Shown: positions 7,680-15,350 of the stretch, one piece after another
How the letters are laid out: each line of letters opens with the position of its first letter
Numbering within the stretch: position 1 is the stretch's first letter
NCBI GenBank assembly: GCA_041844335.1
Contig: JBGZAX010000020.1
Span: 1 to 15,488, forward strand
DNA: 15,488 nt
From: CAUUFM01 sp041844335
GTDB taxonomy: Bacteria > Bacillota > Clostridia > Lachnospirales > Lachnospiraceae
Direction: 5' to 3'
Position numbers and translations under genes: made by a program
The notes under the pieces: generated by a model
Seen by the model: the letters and a program-made list of their open reading frames with translations, nothing else
The model's database searches: none
What the model was told of the DNA's origin: nothing

Positions 7680-8644
7680 TAGCTCAGATATTAAAATTTT
7701 CGGTGCAGCCTGACTTTCTATTTTCCATAATAAGAATAACCGCTCCCATATTATTTGCAACCCTGGCAGCTCTGATAGCCGAAAAAGCCGGTGTCACCAA
7801 TATAGGTCTTGAGGGAATAATGATGATTTCAGCTCTTTTCGGCGCCTTAGGCGGATACTGGTTCAAATCTTGGTTCTTGGGAATGATTCTCGCTATGACA
7901 GTGGGTATTTTGATCGGTATTATAATGGCATTTTTCAGCTTAAATCTTAAAACCGACATTATATTATCAGGTATTGCCGTTAATATGATCGGTGGCGGCG
8001 GAACTGTTTTTTTGCTTTATGCCTTTACTAAAGAACGTGGAAATACCGCATCATTAAGCTCCACACATACACTCATTCCTACCATAAACATTCCCTTGTT
8101 AAAGGACATCGGTTTTATAGGCAAGGTGTTAAGCGGTCACTCATTTTTGACATATTTTGCATTTATCTCAGTCTTTGCGGTGTGGGTTCTTCTTTATAAG
8201 ACACCTCTGGGGCTTAATATAAGAGCTGTCGGAGAAGATGAAAATGCGGCAAAATCTGTGGGTGTCAGTGTAATTAAGATAAAATATATTGCTCTTGCTC
8301 TGTCAGGTATGCTGGCAGGACTTGGTGGCGCCTTTATGTCAATGTATTATTCTCAAAGCTTCAACTCGGGAATGATCGCAGGCAGAGGATTTATCGCCTT
8401 AGCGGCAGAGGCAATGGGGCGAGGTGAGCCGTTGGGAGCCATGCTTTCAAGCCTATTATTCGGATTGGCTCAGGCATTAAGAACCAAGGTGTCAGGTATG
8501 CAAAATACCGGCTCCTATCTTGTGTCATCAATTCCTTATCTGGTAACTATTTCAGGATTATTTATCCATGCTGCCGGCACACTACACAAATACAAGAAAA
8601 GAAAAGCAAAAATTGACAATAAAAAACAGAAAATAGAAATGTAG
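7676..8644 (+). CDS. Nucleoside ABC importer permease 2 (NupQ/YufQ type)
   Basis: This 322-residue polytopic membrane protein is the second, smaller permease of the cassette. It shares the BPD_transp_2 fold: a first helix pair followed by AEKAGVTNIGLEGIMM at 35-50, the counterpart of the NLGAEG region in permease 1. Further along is a Gly-rich membrane segment around GMLAGLGGAFMSMYYSQ. The C-terminus is a short, very basic cytoplasmic tail. AAGGAGG at 7660-7666 lies 9 bases before the ATG. It is the last gene of the plus-strand block and converges on truA with only 36 bases between the stop codons. I see no convincing intrinsic terminator in that gap. Confidence 0.9.
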   Translation: MIAQILKFSVQPDFLFSIIRITAPILFATLAALIAEKAGVTNIGLEGIMMISALFGALGGYWFKSWFLGMILAMTVGILIGIIMAFFSLNLKTDIILSGIAVNMIGGGGTVFLLYAFTKERGNTASLSSTHTLIPTINIPLLKDIGFIGKVLSGHSFLTYFAFISVFAVWVLLYKTPLGLNIRAVGEDENAAKSVGVSVIKIKYIALALSGMLAGLGGAFMSMYYSQSFNSGMIAGRGFIALAAEAMGRGEPLGAMLSSLLFGLAQALRTKVSGMQNTGSYLVSSIPYLVTISGLFIHAAGTLHKYKKRKAKIDNKKQKIEM

Positions 8645-8680
8645 ATGTTGTACGAAGATTGCTTCTGATATGGCTTTAAT

Positions 8681-9418
8681 TCAAAAATATTCTATTTCAA
8701 CTAAACATAAGCCCTTAGCCGGAGCTGTTCTTCCGGCAAGCCTTCTGTCCCTGTTCTCCAGGATATTTTTAATTTCACAAGGTTTTATTTTACCTAAACC
8801 TATATCAACTAAAGTACCTGTTATTATACGAACCATATTATAGAGAAAGCCATCTCCTAAAACCCTGATTATAAGCTCATTGTCTTTCCTAATTATATCT
8901 ATTTTTTTAATAGTTCTTACTTTATCTTTAACCTGATTTCCATTAATGCAACAAAAGCTTGTAAAATCGTGCTTTCCAATCAAATAACCGGATCCATCTA
9001 TCATATTTTTCACATCTAATTTTTTATAAATATGCCATTTATAGAGTCTTTCTATAGGAGATTCTACATCTCCTGTGTAAATATTGTACTCATAAGTTTT
9101 TTGCACATTTGTATATCTCGGATGAAAGCTGTCAGACACCCTTTCCGATTTCATTATTCTTATATCATTTGGCAACCATGTATTTAAAGCAGCTCTGAAT
9201 CTCTCCGGCGGAATATTACAGTTTGTATCAAATACCGCCACATTACCCAAAGCATGTACTCCTGCATCGGTTCTTGATGCGCCTATTACCTCTATATTCT
9301 CTTTTGTCAAATCACATAATACCCTATTCAGCTCTCCTTCAATCGTTACAACATCCTTATTTTTTGCAAAGCCGCTGTAATTGGTACCATCATAAGCTAC
9401 TATAAGTTTTATTCTCAT
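8681..9418 (-). CDS. truA: tRNA pseudouridine(38-40) synthase TruA
   Basis: This 245-residue cytosolic enzyme converts uridines 38-40 in the anticodon arm of many tRNAs to pseudouridine. The catalytic motif GASRTDAGVHALGN is intact, with the nucleophilic Asp at residue 51. The start (YDGTNYSGF) and the C-terminal GFLYNMVRIITGTLVDIG segment are typical of the family. It is slightly shorter than the E. coli enzyme but within the normal range for Firmicutes. It follows nadE by 26 bases and is the last gene of the minus-strand operon. The Shine-Dalgarno is weak (AAAGAGA, about 11 bases from the ATG), so expression may depend partly on readthrough or coupling. Confidence 0.95.
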   Translation of the reverse strand: MRIKLIVAYDGTNYSGFAKNKDVVTIEGELNRVLCDLTKENIEVIGASRTDAGVHALGNVAVFDTNCNIPPERFRAALNTWLPNDIRIMKSERVSDSFHPRYTNVQKTYEYNIYTGDVESPIERLYKWHIYKKLDVKNMIDGSGYLIGKHDFTSFCCINGNQVKDKVRTIKKIDIIRKDNELIIRVLGDGFLYNMVRIITGTLVDIGLGKIKPCEIKNILENRDRRLAGRTAPAKGLCLVEIEYF

Positions 9419-9444
9419 TTTTGATTATCTCTTTTACTATAACA

Positions 9445-11400
9445 TCATCCTATTTCCATTTCTATTTTTTCAAGTTCTTTCTGCCACAAAGCATCTGACA
9501 TATCAGACGGCATATTAAAGCAACCTCTCGGAGATAGTGAAAAACTTAAAACAGAGGCGGCATCGTAAGAACAGGATCTTTTAAATTGAGAATTAAAAAA
9601 TCTCTTATAAAAAATCTTCATATATTTTATAATATCGGTCTTACTGTATTCATTAAATGTATAGGCGGACAATTCAAATATCTCCCTTACACTGTAATTA
9701 CATCTTACAAAATAATAGAGGAAAAAATCGTGCAGCTCATAAGGTCCTATAATCTCTTCAGTTTTTTGAACTATTTCCCTTTCATCGTTTGTCGGAACTA
9801 ATTCCGGACTTATAGGAGTATTAAATATGCTTATTAAAACATCTGCAATATCATTTCTGCCATTTTTTCTGTATTTTTCGGCTATATTCTTTATAAGCTC
9901 CTGTAACACCGTTTTAGGCAGAGAGTTATTTAACCCGTACATTGCCATATGATCTGCATTATAGGTACAAAAACCCAATGCTATCTCCGACAGATCTCCG
10001 GTACCCAAAACCAGGGCTTTTTCATCATTTGCAATATCCATCAGTAAATATGTCCTGTACCTTGCCTGAGCATTTTCAAAGGTAACATCGTAATTTTCTT
10101 TATCGTGTCCTATATCCTCCAGATGAATTGAAACAGCCCTTGTAATATCTATAGTTTTTGTTGTAACACCCAGAGCCTTACATAGTAAATCGGAGTTATT
10201 CTTTGTGATATTGCTGCTTCCAAATCCTGGCATTTCTACCGCTATTATATTGGATAAATCAAGTTTCATCTTTGAAAATGCGTAAACCGTACTTAAAAGA
10301 GCTATAGTAGAATCCAATCCTCCGGATATTCCGATTACTATTTTTTCAAACCCCGCAGCATTAAGTCTTTTTCTAATGCCCTTATATTGCAGATTTAAAA
10401 TATCAGCCAAGTATTCTTCTTTTTTTTCAGTTTCAGCCGGCAAATATGGATTTCTATTATATTTTCTATCCGTATCTTCTATGTTAAGGCAATTATCAAT
10501 AATAATTTCTGTTTTTTCCGAAAGACAAAAATACTTGTGTTCGACCTTTGTACTATTCATATTCATTAATGAAGATATATCAATATCTGCAAATATCATA
10601 TTTTCTTCATTATCAAAATTACTTGCCAATATCTCTCCGCTTTGAGATGCACAAAGTTCGAGGTTAAATACATAATCGGTAGTGGACTCCGTATCAGGAG
10701 CATTCACAAATATACAGGAGTTGTTTGATATCTCAGTTAAAGCTGCCATTCTATTTAATAACATTCTTCTTATTCCTGCTCTTGACGGAACAGCTCCCAT
10801 GAAAATATTTATATGGCTTTTATTATAATCCTTATTTATATTTATAAGCTTTTCCTCATCTGCAAAATCCACATACATTTTAACTGAGAATCCGGTTTCA
10901 TTTAAGAACAAATGAAAATATTTTTCATCGGTTATGCTCACTCTTTCAAAGCTTTTGCAATCCGATATGAAGTCATTATCTATAACTTCACTGTTATCAA
11001 AGCTTTTATTTAAAAAATTTCTCATCCCTTTATTTTCTTCTGGAATGATTATTTTTAAAATCTTACCTTTGTTTATCAGAGCTATTGCATCATAAATCAA
11101 ATTACTCAATTTTTCGGATGCCAAAGGAAAACTCAGAATCACTAACATATCCATATTTTCAGTGCTCTTTGCTATCTTTAATAAACCTTCTTTTGTTTTA
11201 TTCAACAGGTTTTTATTAAAAAATAGATCTGCACAGGTAGCTCCGGTTAGGTAAAGTCTTGGCATTATAACAACACTCGCTCTGTTTTCATTACATTTTT
11301 TTATTTGGTCTATGATATTATTAGTATTAAATTCAATCTCAGCCGGTCTGTTTAATCCTGATACCATTGCCACTCTTAAAAATTTCAATCCGTTTTTCAT
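9445..11400 (-). CDS. nadE: NAD synthetase (NadE) with intact synthetase but degenerate glutaminase domain
   Basis: This 651-residue protein has the length and layout of glutamine-dependent NAD synthetase, which makes NAD from nicotinic acid adenine dinucleotide, ATP and glutamine-derived ammonia. The C-terminal synthetase domain (from about 330) looks functional: P-loop SGGLDS at 359-364, MPGFGSS at 390-396, and GTGDLSEIALGFCTYNADH at 466-484. The N-terminal nitrilase-like glutaminase domain (about 1-280) keeps its fold markers (LTGATCADLF, ESTTDYVF) but not its catalytic triad. The Glu of the usual FPELxLTGY is Arg48 (MPRLYLTG). The Cys of the usual EICEDLW is Tyr176 (VKMYVDF). No clear Lys occupies the Lys position near Pro120-Glu121. 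Glutaminase activity is therefore improbable, and free ammonia is the likely nitrogen source. The ORF itself is intact. It starts 15 bases after hslO with GGAGA in front. Confidence 0.92.
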   Translation of the reverse strand: MKNGLKFLRVAMVSGLNRPAEIEFNTNNIIDQIKKCNENRASVVIMPRLYLTGATCADLFFNKNLLNKTKEGLLKIAKSTENMDMLVILSFPLASEKLSNLIYDAIALINKGKILKIIIPEENKGMRNFLNKSFDNSEVIDNDFISDCKSFERVSITDEKYFHLFLNETGFSVKMYVDFADEEKLININKDYNKSHINIFMGAVPSRAGIRRMLLNRMAALTEISNNSCIFVNAPDTESTTDYVFNLELCASQSGEILASNFDNEENMIFADIDISSLMNMNSTKVEHKYFCLSEKTEIIIDNCLNIEDTDRKYNRNPYLPAETEKKEEYLADILNLQYKGIRKRLNAAGFEKIVIGISGGLDSTIALLSTVYAFSKMKLDLSNIIAVEMPGFGSSNITKNNSDLLCKALGVTTKTIDITRAVSIHLEDIGHDKENYDVTFENAQARYRTYLLMDIANDEKALVLGTGDLSEIALGFCTYNADHMAMYGLNNSLPKTVLQELIKNIAEKYRKNGRNDIADVLISIFNTPISPELVPTNDEREIVQKTEEIIGPYELHDFFLYYFVRCNYSVREIFELSAYTFNEYSKTDIIKYMKIFYKRFFNSQFKRSCSYDAASVLSFSLSPRGCFNMPSDMSDALWQKELEKIEMEIG

Positions 11401-11415
11401 TAAAATCTCCTATTC

Positions 11416-12291
11416 TTAAATAGCCTCATTTAATAATCTTTCGACCTCATCTACTTCAAAATGATAGTTTGTGTTGCAAAAATGGCATTGAATATCTACA
11501 GGCTTTTTAGAATTAATTATGTCTTCAAGCTCATTTTTTCCAAGACTTATTAATACATTTTCAAGTCTTTTCCTACTGCAATCACAGTCAAATCTAAAAG
11601 TTTTCTCTTCCATAATTTTAATATCATCATTAAAAAGTGCCTTTAACAGGGCATTTGGAGTATTATCTTTTTTTAATATATCGGTCACGCTTGGAATTTT
11701 TTTGACTGTCTCTTCTACTTTTTCAATAGTTTCCTCACTTGCAAACGGAAGAAGCTGAATTAAAAAACCGCCCGCAACCTTTACAGTATTTTTATCCTCT
11801 ATTAATACACCAAGACCTACAGCGGAAGGAATCTGCTCACTTATTCCAAAATAATAGGCAAAATCATCTCCTATTTCTCCCGATTGAAGCTCCACCTCTC
11901 CTATATATGGTTCACTTACGGAATTGCCCTTAATGACTCTCAATTTGCCCTTGCCCACAGCAGCCCCCACATTCAGCTTATTAGCTGATGTAAGAGGTAA
12001 AGTAAGATCCGGATTATCAACATATCCTTTAACAAGTCCCTTAGAATCGGCACTTACCACAATCTGTCCTAATGGTCCGTCACCATTTATAGAAATACTG
12101 AGCTTATCATCTTTGTTTTTCATAGCAGTTGCCATCATAGCTGCCATTGTAGCGGTTCTGCCTAAGGCCGCAGCCGCAACATCAGATAAATTATGAAATT
12201 CTACTGCCGTATTCACAGCCTCACAAGAAGTACAGGCAATCACCAAAATCTCATTATTACAAGCTGTAGCTCTAATTATTCTGTTAGCCAT
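11416..12291 (-). CDS. hslO: Redox-regulated chaperone Hsp33
   Basis: This 291-residue cytosolic holdase chaperone is activated by oxidation and unfolding and protects proteins under oxidative stress. The C-terminal zinc switch is intact: Cys236-x-Cys238 and Cys269-x-x-Cys272, which bind Zn in the reduced state. The N-terminal substrate-binding domain has family features such as ALGRTATMAAMM (42-53) and INGDGPLGQIVVSAD (68-82). Three further cysteines sit near the N-terminus (Cys11, and Cys20 and Cys23 in a CxxC arrangement); they are not part of the known switch. AAGGAT, 7 bases before the ATG, is a usable Shine-Dalgarno. It follows trmB by 49 bases and precedes nadE by 15, consistent with one operon. 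Confidence 0.95.
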   Translation of the reverse strand: MANRIIRATACNNEILVIACTSCEAVNTAVEFHNLSDVAAAALGRTATMAAMMATAMKNKDDKLSISINGDGPLGQIVVSADSKGLVKGYVDNPDLTLPLTSANKLNVGAAVGKGKLRVIKGNSVSEPYIGEVELQSGEIGDDFAYYFGISEQIPSAVGLGVLIEDKNTVKVAGGFLIQLLPFASEETIEKVEETVKKIPSVTDILKKDNTPNALLKALFNDDIKIMEEKTFRFDCDCSRKRLENVLISLGKNELEDIINSKKPVDIQCHFCNTNYHFEVDEVERLLNEAI

Positions 12292-12340
12292 ACATACTAT
12301 CCTTTTCTACAAATTTATTAATCATATTTTAACATAAATA

Positions 12341-12973
12341 CTAAACTATAGCACACAATTTATTAATTTTGTTTCCCAAATAATGAAACTTTTTTTCATA
12401 CTCAGTCACTATATTATTCTCTAAAAGTTCATTATCACTATATAAATCATAGCACACATATTTAAGCTTAAAATGATTTTCCTTAAACCTTCTGACCGAA
12501 TAATCAAAAAACTCCCTATTATCAGTCTTTTGCTCAATAAATCCGTCTTTTTTTAGCAATTTTTTATACAAAGACAAATAATTATCAGAAGTGAGCCTTC
12601 TATTTTTGTGTTTATGCTTACTCCAAGGATCGGAAAAATTTAAATAAATGCCGTTAATTGAGTCTTCATCAAAATAATCTGCTAAAAAGTCGGCATTTAT
12701 ACACATAATTCTCAAATTATCAGGAATATTTTCAATACTTTCAAGCTTTTCAACAGCCCTTAAAGCTACACTTTCATATTTTTCAATACCTATATAAAAA
12801 TTATTATTATAGTTAAAAGCATTATTAATTATAAAATCTCCTTTTCCCATACCTATCTCAATAAATAAACTGCCACAAGATCTTAAAAACTTATCTACAG
12901 CTTTTTTATCCTTAAGTACAAATTTACTGTTATCTATTACACTCTTCGCTCTCTTAATATTTCTAAGTCTCAT
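12341..12973 (-). CDS. trmB: tRNA (guanine-N7-)-methyltransferase TrmB
   Basis: This 210-residue SAM-dependent methyltransferase forms m7G46 in the variable loop of tRNA. The SAM-binding motif EIGMGKG is at 39-45, and an acidic residue ends the second strand (GIEKYE, 62-67). The family motif appears as LNFSDPWSKHKHKNRRLT (111-128), with Asp115. It differs from the common DPWPK by Ser for the second Pro, and from the usual KRH.KRR by weaker basic residues. The rest is normal, so it is probably active. AAGGAG, 4 bases before the ATG, is a good but close Shine-Dalgarno. The gene starts just downstream of the terminator of the P60 gene. I see no convincing promoter of its own, so readthrough may contribute to expression of trmB-hslO-nadE-truA. 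Confidence 0.93.
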   Translation of the reverse strand: MRLRNIKRAKSVIDNSKFVLKDKKAVDKFLRSCGSLFIEIGMGKGDFIINNAFNYNNNFYIGIEKYESVALRAVEKLESIENIPDNLRIMCINADFLADYFDEDSINGIYLNFSDPWSKHKHKNRRLTSDNYLSLYKKLLKKDGFIEQKTDNREFFDYSVRRFKENHFKLKYVCYDLYSDNELLENNIVTEYEKKFHYLGNKINKLCAIV

Positions 12974-12984
12974 ATTTCTCCTTA

Positions 12985-13016
12985 ATTAAAAATAGGACGC
13001 TTAAAAACGCCCTATT
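12985..13016 (-). terminator. Intrinsic terminator of the NlpC/P60 gene
   Basis: On the minus strand AATAGGGCG (13016-13008) pairs with CGTCCTATT (12999-12991) around an 8-base loop, and a short T run follows. One pair is G-U on the minus strand but A-C on the plus strand, so the hairpin acts in the minus direction. It ends only a few bases before the trmB Shine-Dalgarno. Confidence 0.7.
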
Positions 13017-13038
13017 AAAATCTTCAATATTCTATTAT

Positions 13039-14286
13039 TTAGAAAACTCTTCTAACACTCACTACACGTCTATAGTCCACTCTATTTGATATTTTTATGC
13101 CTGTTCTTCTATTTGATGCATGTACTATCTTTCCACCACCGAGATATATTGCGACATGTCCGCTATAGCAAATGATATCTCCTGCCTTTGCCTTTGATGG
13201 GTTCCATCCGCTAGATACAAGCTTTCCAACACCTCTTTGTGAACCTGATGTTCTGGGTAACGAAACACCGAATTTCTTATAAACACCCATTACAAATCCT
13301 GAACAGTCAGTTCCACTTGTTAATGATGTTCCACCATATACATAAGGATTTCCTACGAAGTTCAAAGCATACTTTGCAACATCAACACCCTTACCATAAC
13401 CGCTACTCTTTACTGAATAATTATTATTATTCCTGTTGTTATTTTTTCTATTATTGTTATTGTTTCTTCTTTGATTATTCGCAGGAACAATAACCTGATT
13501 ATTAACTACAACTACTCTTTCAGCCTGTTCTCTTTCAACTCTTTGTCTTTCCTCTACAACAGTTTCAGCCTTTTTAAACTCAGTACCTATTGTAACGAAT
13601 TCTTTTGAAATCCAGCCTTTGATATCCTCATCTATCTGAACCTTTACCCATTCCTTTGACTCCTTAAGTATTATAAGCTTTTCACCCTCAGGAACCATTG
13701 TGAGAACCGGTGAATTCTGATTGGCTTTCTTTCTCACTCTAAGTGTGACAGCCTTAACATTTGCTACTCTTGTGCCCACCTTAGCTGCAAGCTTTCTTGC
13801 CTTACTTCCTGTGACAACATATTCGCTCTTCACCCAACCGACAACCTTACCGGATTTAATTTTATACCAGCCTTTTTTTGATTCTAAGATTTTTCCCATA
13901 GACTCATCGTAAAGCTTTCCTACTATTTTATGTCCTTCGCCTCTTTTTTCACGAACATTTACATAGTCATTAACTCTTGCAATAGCTACATTATCATAGG
14001 CACTCAGGTATTCGGCGATCTTTTCTTCCGCATCAACCGCATCATGTCCATAATCTTCAATGGCTGCAAATATTCCTCCCTTACTCATACAGGAAACCAC
14101 CGAGCCCGTAACATTACTTCCAATAGAGCTTCCAACTCCGGCAAATACTCCGGCTGTTTTCATATCTCTTACTTTATCATTAGATTCTGTAGCACCAACC
14201 TGTACAGAACTTGAAAATACGGTAACAGCAACTAAAACATTTATGAACAATCCCGATAAAATACTCTTAAATCTTTTAATTTTCAA
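13039..14286 (-). CDS. Secreted cell-wall hydrolase: two SH3 domains, Asn-rich linker, NlpC/P60 domain
   Basis: This is a predicted secreted peptidoglycan endopeptidase of 415 residues when started at TTG 14286. GGGAGG (14295-14300) lies 8 bases before that TTG. The upstream in-frame ATG at 14307 has no Shine-Dalgarno, and starting there would put acidic MSWEVT before the signal peptide. From the TTG, a basic start (KIKRFK) and hydrophobic core give a signal peptide with likely cleavage after VGA (about residue 32). Two bacterial SH3 domains (about 98-160 and 174-236) probably bind the wall. A Val/Glu/Arg segment and an Asn/Arg low-complexity linker (about 271-290) lead to the C-terminal NlpC/P60 domain. 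Its catalytic residues are Cys328 (TDCSGF), His377 (GHVAIYLG) and His389 (VHASN). NlpC/P60 enzymes commonly cleave D-Glu-diaminopimelate bonds in stem peptides. The gene is monocistronic with its own promoter and terminator. Confidence 0.92.
   Translation of the reverse strand: MKIKRFKSILSGLFINVLVAVTVFSSSVQVGATESNDKVRDMKTAGVFAGVGSSIGSNVTGSVVSCMSKGGIFAAIEDYGHDAVDAEEKIAEYLSAYDNVAIARVNDYVNVREKRGEGHKIVGKLYDESMGKILESKKGWYKIKSGKVVGWVKSEYVVTGSKARKLAAKVGTRVANVKAVTLRVRKKANQNSPVLTMVPEGEKLIILKESKEWVKVQIDEDIKGWISKEFVTIGTEFKKAETVVEERQRVEREQAERVVVVNNQVIVPANNQRRNNNNNRKNNNRNNNNYSVKSSGYGKGVDVAKYALNFVGNPYVYGGTSLTSGTDCSGFVMGVYKKFGVSLPRTSGSQRGVGKLVSSGWNPSKAKAGDIICYSGHVAIYLGGGKIVHASNRRTGIKISNRVDYRRVVSVRRVF
13417..13476 (-). 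repeat. Asn-codon low-complexity tract in the P60 gene
   Basis: A 60-base stretch of mostly AAT/AAC codons with interspersed Arg/Lys codons encodes the linker between the SH3 and catalytic domains. It is a trinucleotide-like tract prone to length variation between strains. Confidence 0.7.
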
Positions 14287-14300
14287 AAGTGTAACCTCCC
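14284..14300 (-). promoter_or_regulatory. Shine-Dalgarno and TTG start of the P60 gene
   Basis: GGGAGG at 14300-14295 (minus strand) is 8 bases upstream of TTG at 14286-14284. This decides the start against the in-frame ATG 21 bases further upstream. Confidence 0.75.
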
Positions 14301-14337
14301 AACTCATTTTGTTACATAATTGTTAACTGCAAAAGTA

Positions 14338-14366
14338 ATTATATCAGAGTATTTTTAAGTTGTCAA
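14338..14366 (-). promoter_or_regulatory. Perfect consensus sigma-A promoter for the P60 gene
   Basis: On the minus strand TTGACA (14366-14361), a 17-base spacer and TATAAT (14343-14338) match the vegetative consensus at all twelve positions. Transcription would start near 14331, giving a leader of about 45 bases to the TTG start. It predicts high constitutive expression. Confidence 0.88.
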
Positions 14367-14446
14367 TACAATTATTAAATAAAAATTAACTTATTTTAAA
14401 CATTTGATACATTTCTGCCATAAAATTTCCTATTTTTTACTTTCTT

Positions 14447-15340
14447 TTATATTTTTATAATACCTTGTAGCCATACCCTACCTCTAAATCTCCTGTTAAC
14501 AAGCGGTTCTCCGGTCAAATATTTCTTATTTATCGAAACTGTTACATATACATCATTACTGAAAATATCTAACACATATATTTCTTCTTCTGTAACATAA
14601 TTTACTTCTTTTTTAACTGAAACAATATCACCCATTAAAGAATATTTATCATTTTCTAAACCCTCCGGCATAAAATAAGTATCAACAATGCTTAACACAT
14701 CTTCATTTTGACTCCTTGTGTATAACATCTGTTGAGTTTTCAAGTCATCTAAGGTCAAGGTTTCAATGGCATCCTCATCTCCTCTTTTGGCACGTTCAAT
14801 AAGTACATTTTTTCTATCGTTATGAACTTTTTTTTCTTCTTCGAATTTTTCTTCTTTAAAAATAGGTAATAATATAATTCCCTCAAATGCCAATGCAGAA
14901 ATTTTTATGTCACATTTTGATAAATTTATTTTGGAAATGAATCCTATTTTCCCTAAAAATCCTAAATTATTAATAAAAAATATCAATATCATATTCATTA
15001 TAGAAGAATCAAACATTGCAAGATATGAATATTTATCGGCAAATCTTTCAATACTGATATCAGTAGCCTCCGATACTGCAATATCAGATGCCACGACATA
15101 AGGAAAATATGTTTCTAAAACAAAATTTTCAAAACTTTCTATCTCATTTTTATAATATCCCAAAACAGCAATTCCTGTACTGTCAGTAAAATTTTTATGA
15201 TATTCACTATATTTTATATAGTTAAATTTTGTTTCCGACACACTGTCAGGTTCTTCAACAATCTGTTTTATCACATCATTCAAATCATTTAAACAACTGA
15301 TGTCTGAAAAACCGACACTGTTCATATAACTATGAATCAT
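14447..15340 (-). CDS. DUF3881-family protein, function unknown
   Basis: This 297-residue protein resembles the DUF3881 family found in Lachnospiraceae and relatives, which has no established function. Family-like parts are the N-terminus (MIHSYMNSVGFSDI), a central RAKRGDEDAIETLTLDDL, then DVLSIVDTYFMPEGLEND, and the C-terminal GEPLVNRRFRGRVWLQG. There is no signal peptide. One hydrophobic stretch around residues 113-135 is probably buried rather than membrane-spanning, since charged regions flank it and the family looks soluble. The assignment is from memory of the family pattern, without a search. The gene lies 7 bases behind serS, and its Shine-Dalgarno (GAGG) overlaps the serS stop codon, so the two are likely translated in a coupled way. 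No clear terminator follows; the P60 promoter lies downstream. Confidence 0.75.
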   Translation of the reverse strand: MIHSYMNSVGFSDISCLNDLNDVIKQIVEEPDSVSETKFNYIKYSEYHKNFTDSTGIAVLGYYKNEIESFENFVLETYFPYVVASDIAVSEATDISIERFADKYSYLAMFDSSIMNMILIFFINNLGFLGKIGFISKINLSKCDIKISALAFEGIILLPIFKEEKFEEEKKVHNDRKNVLIERAKRGDEDAIETLTLDDLKTQQMLYTRSQNEDVLSIVDTYFMPEGLENDKYSLMGDIVSVKKEVNYVTEEEIYVLDIFSNDVYVTVSINKKYLTGEPLVNRRFRGRVWLQGIIKI

Positions 15341-15342
15341 AG

Positions 15343-15350
15343 CTACCTCA
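15343..15350 (-). promoter_or_regulatory. DUF3881 gene Shine-Dalgarno overlapping the serS stop codon
   Basis: On the minus strand the serS stop TGA reads directly into GAGGT, which is 4-5 bases from the ATG of the DUF3881 gene. This arrangement suggests translational coupling. Confidence 0.6.

Noticed and set aside
8645..8680. Possible bidirectional terminator between the convergent permease 2 and truA genes
   Set aside because: Only a 4-base stem (GAAG/CTTC) without a T tract is visible.
12292..12340. Possible promoter in the gap before hslO
   Set aside because: AT-rich -10-like strings occur, but no acceptable -35 at proper spacing; such strings are expected by chance in this base composition.
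14311..14327. GTTA/TAAC symmetry in the leader of the P60 gene as an operator
   Set aside because: The arms are only four bases long with a 9-base centre, too weak to distinguish from chance.
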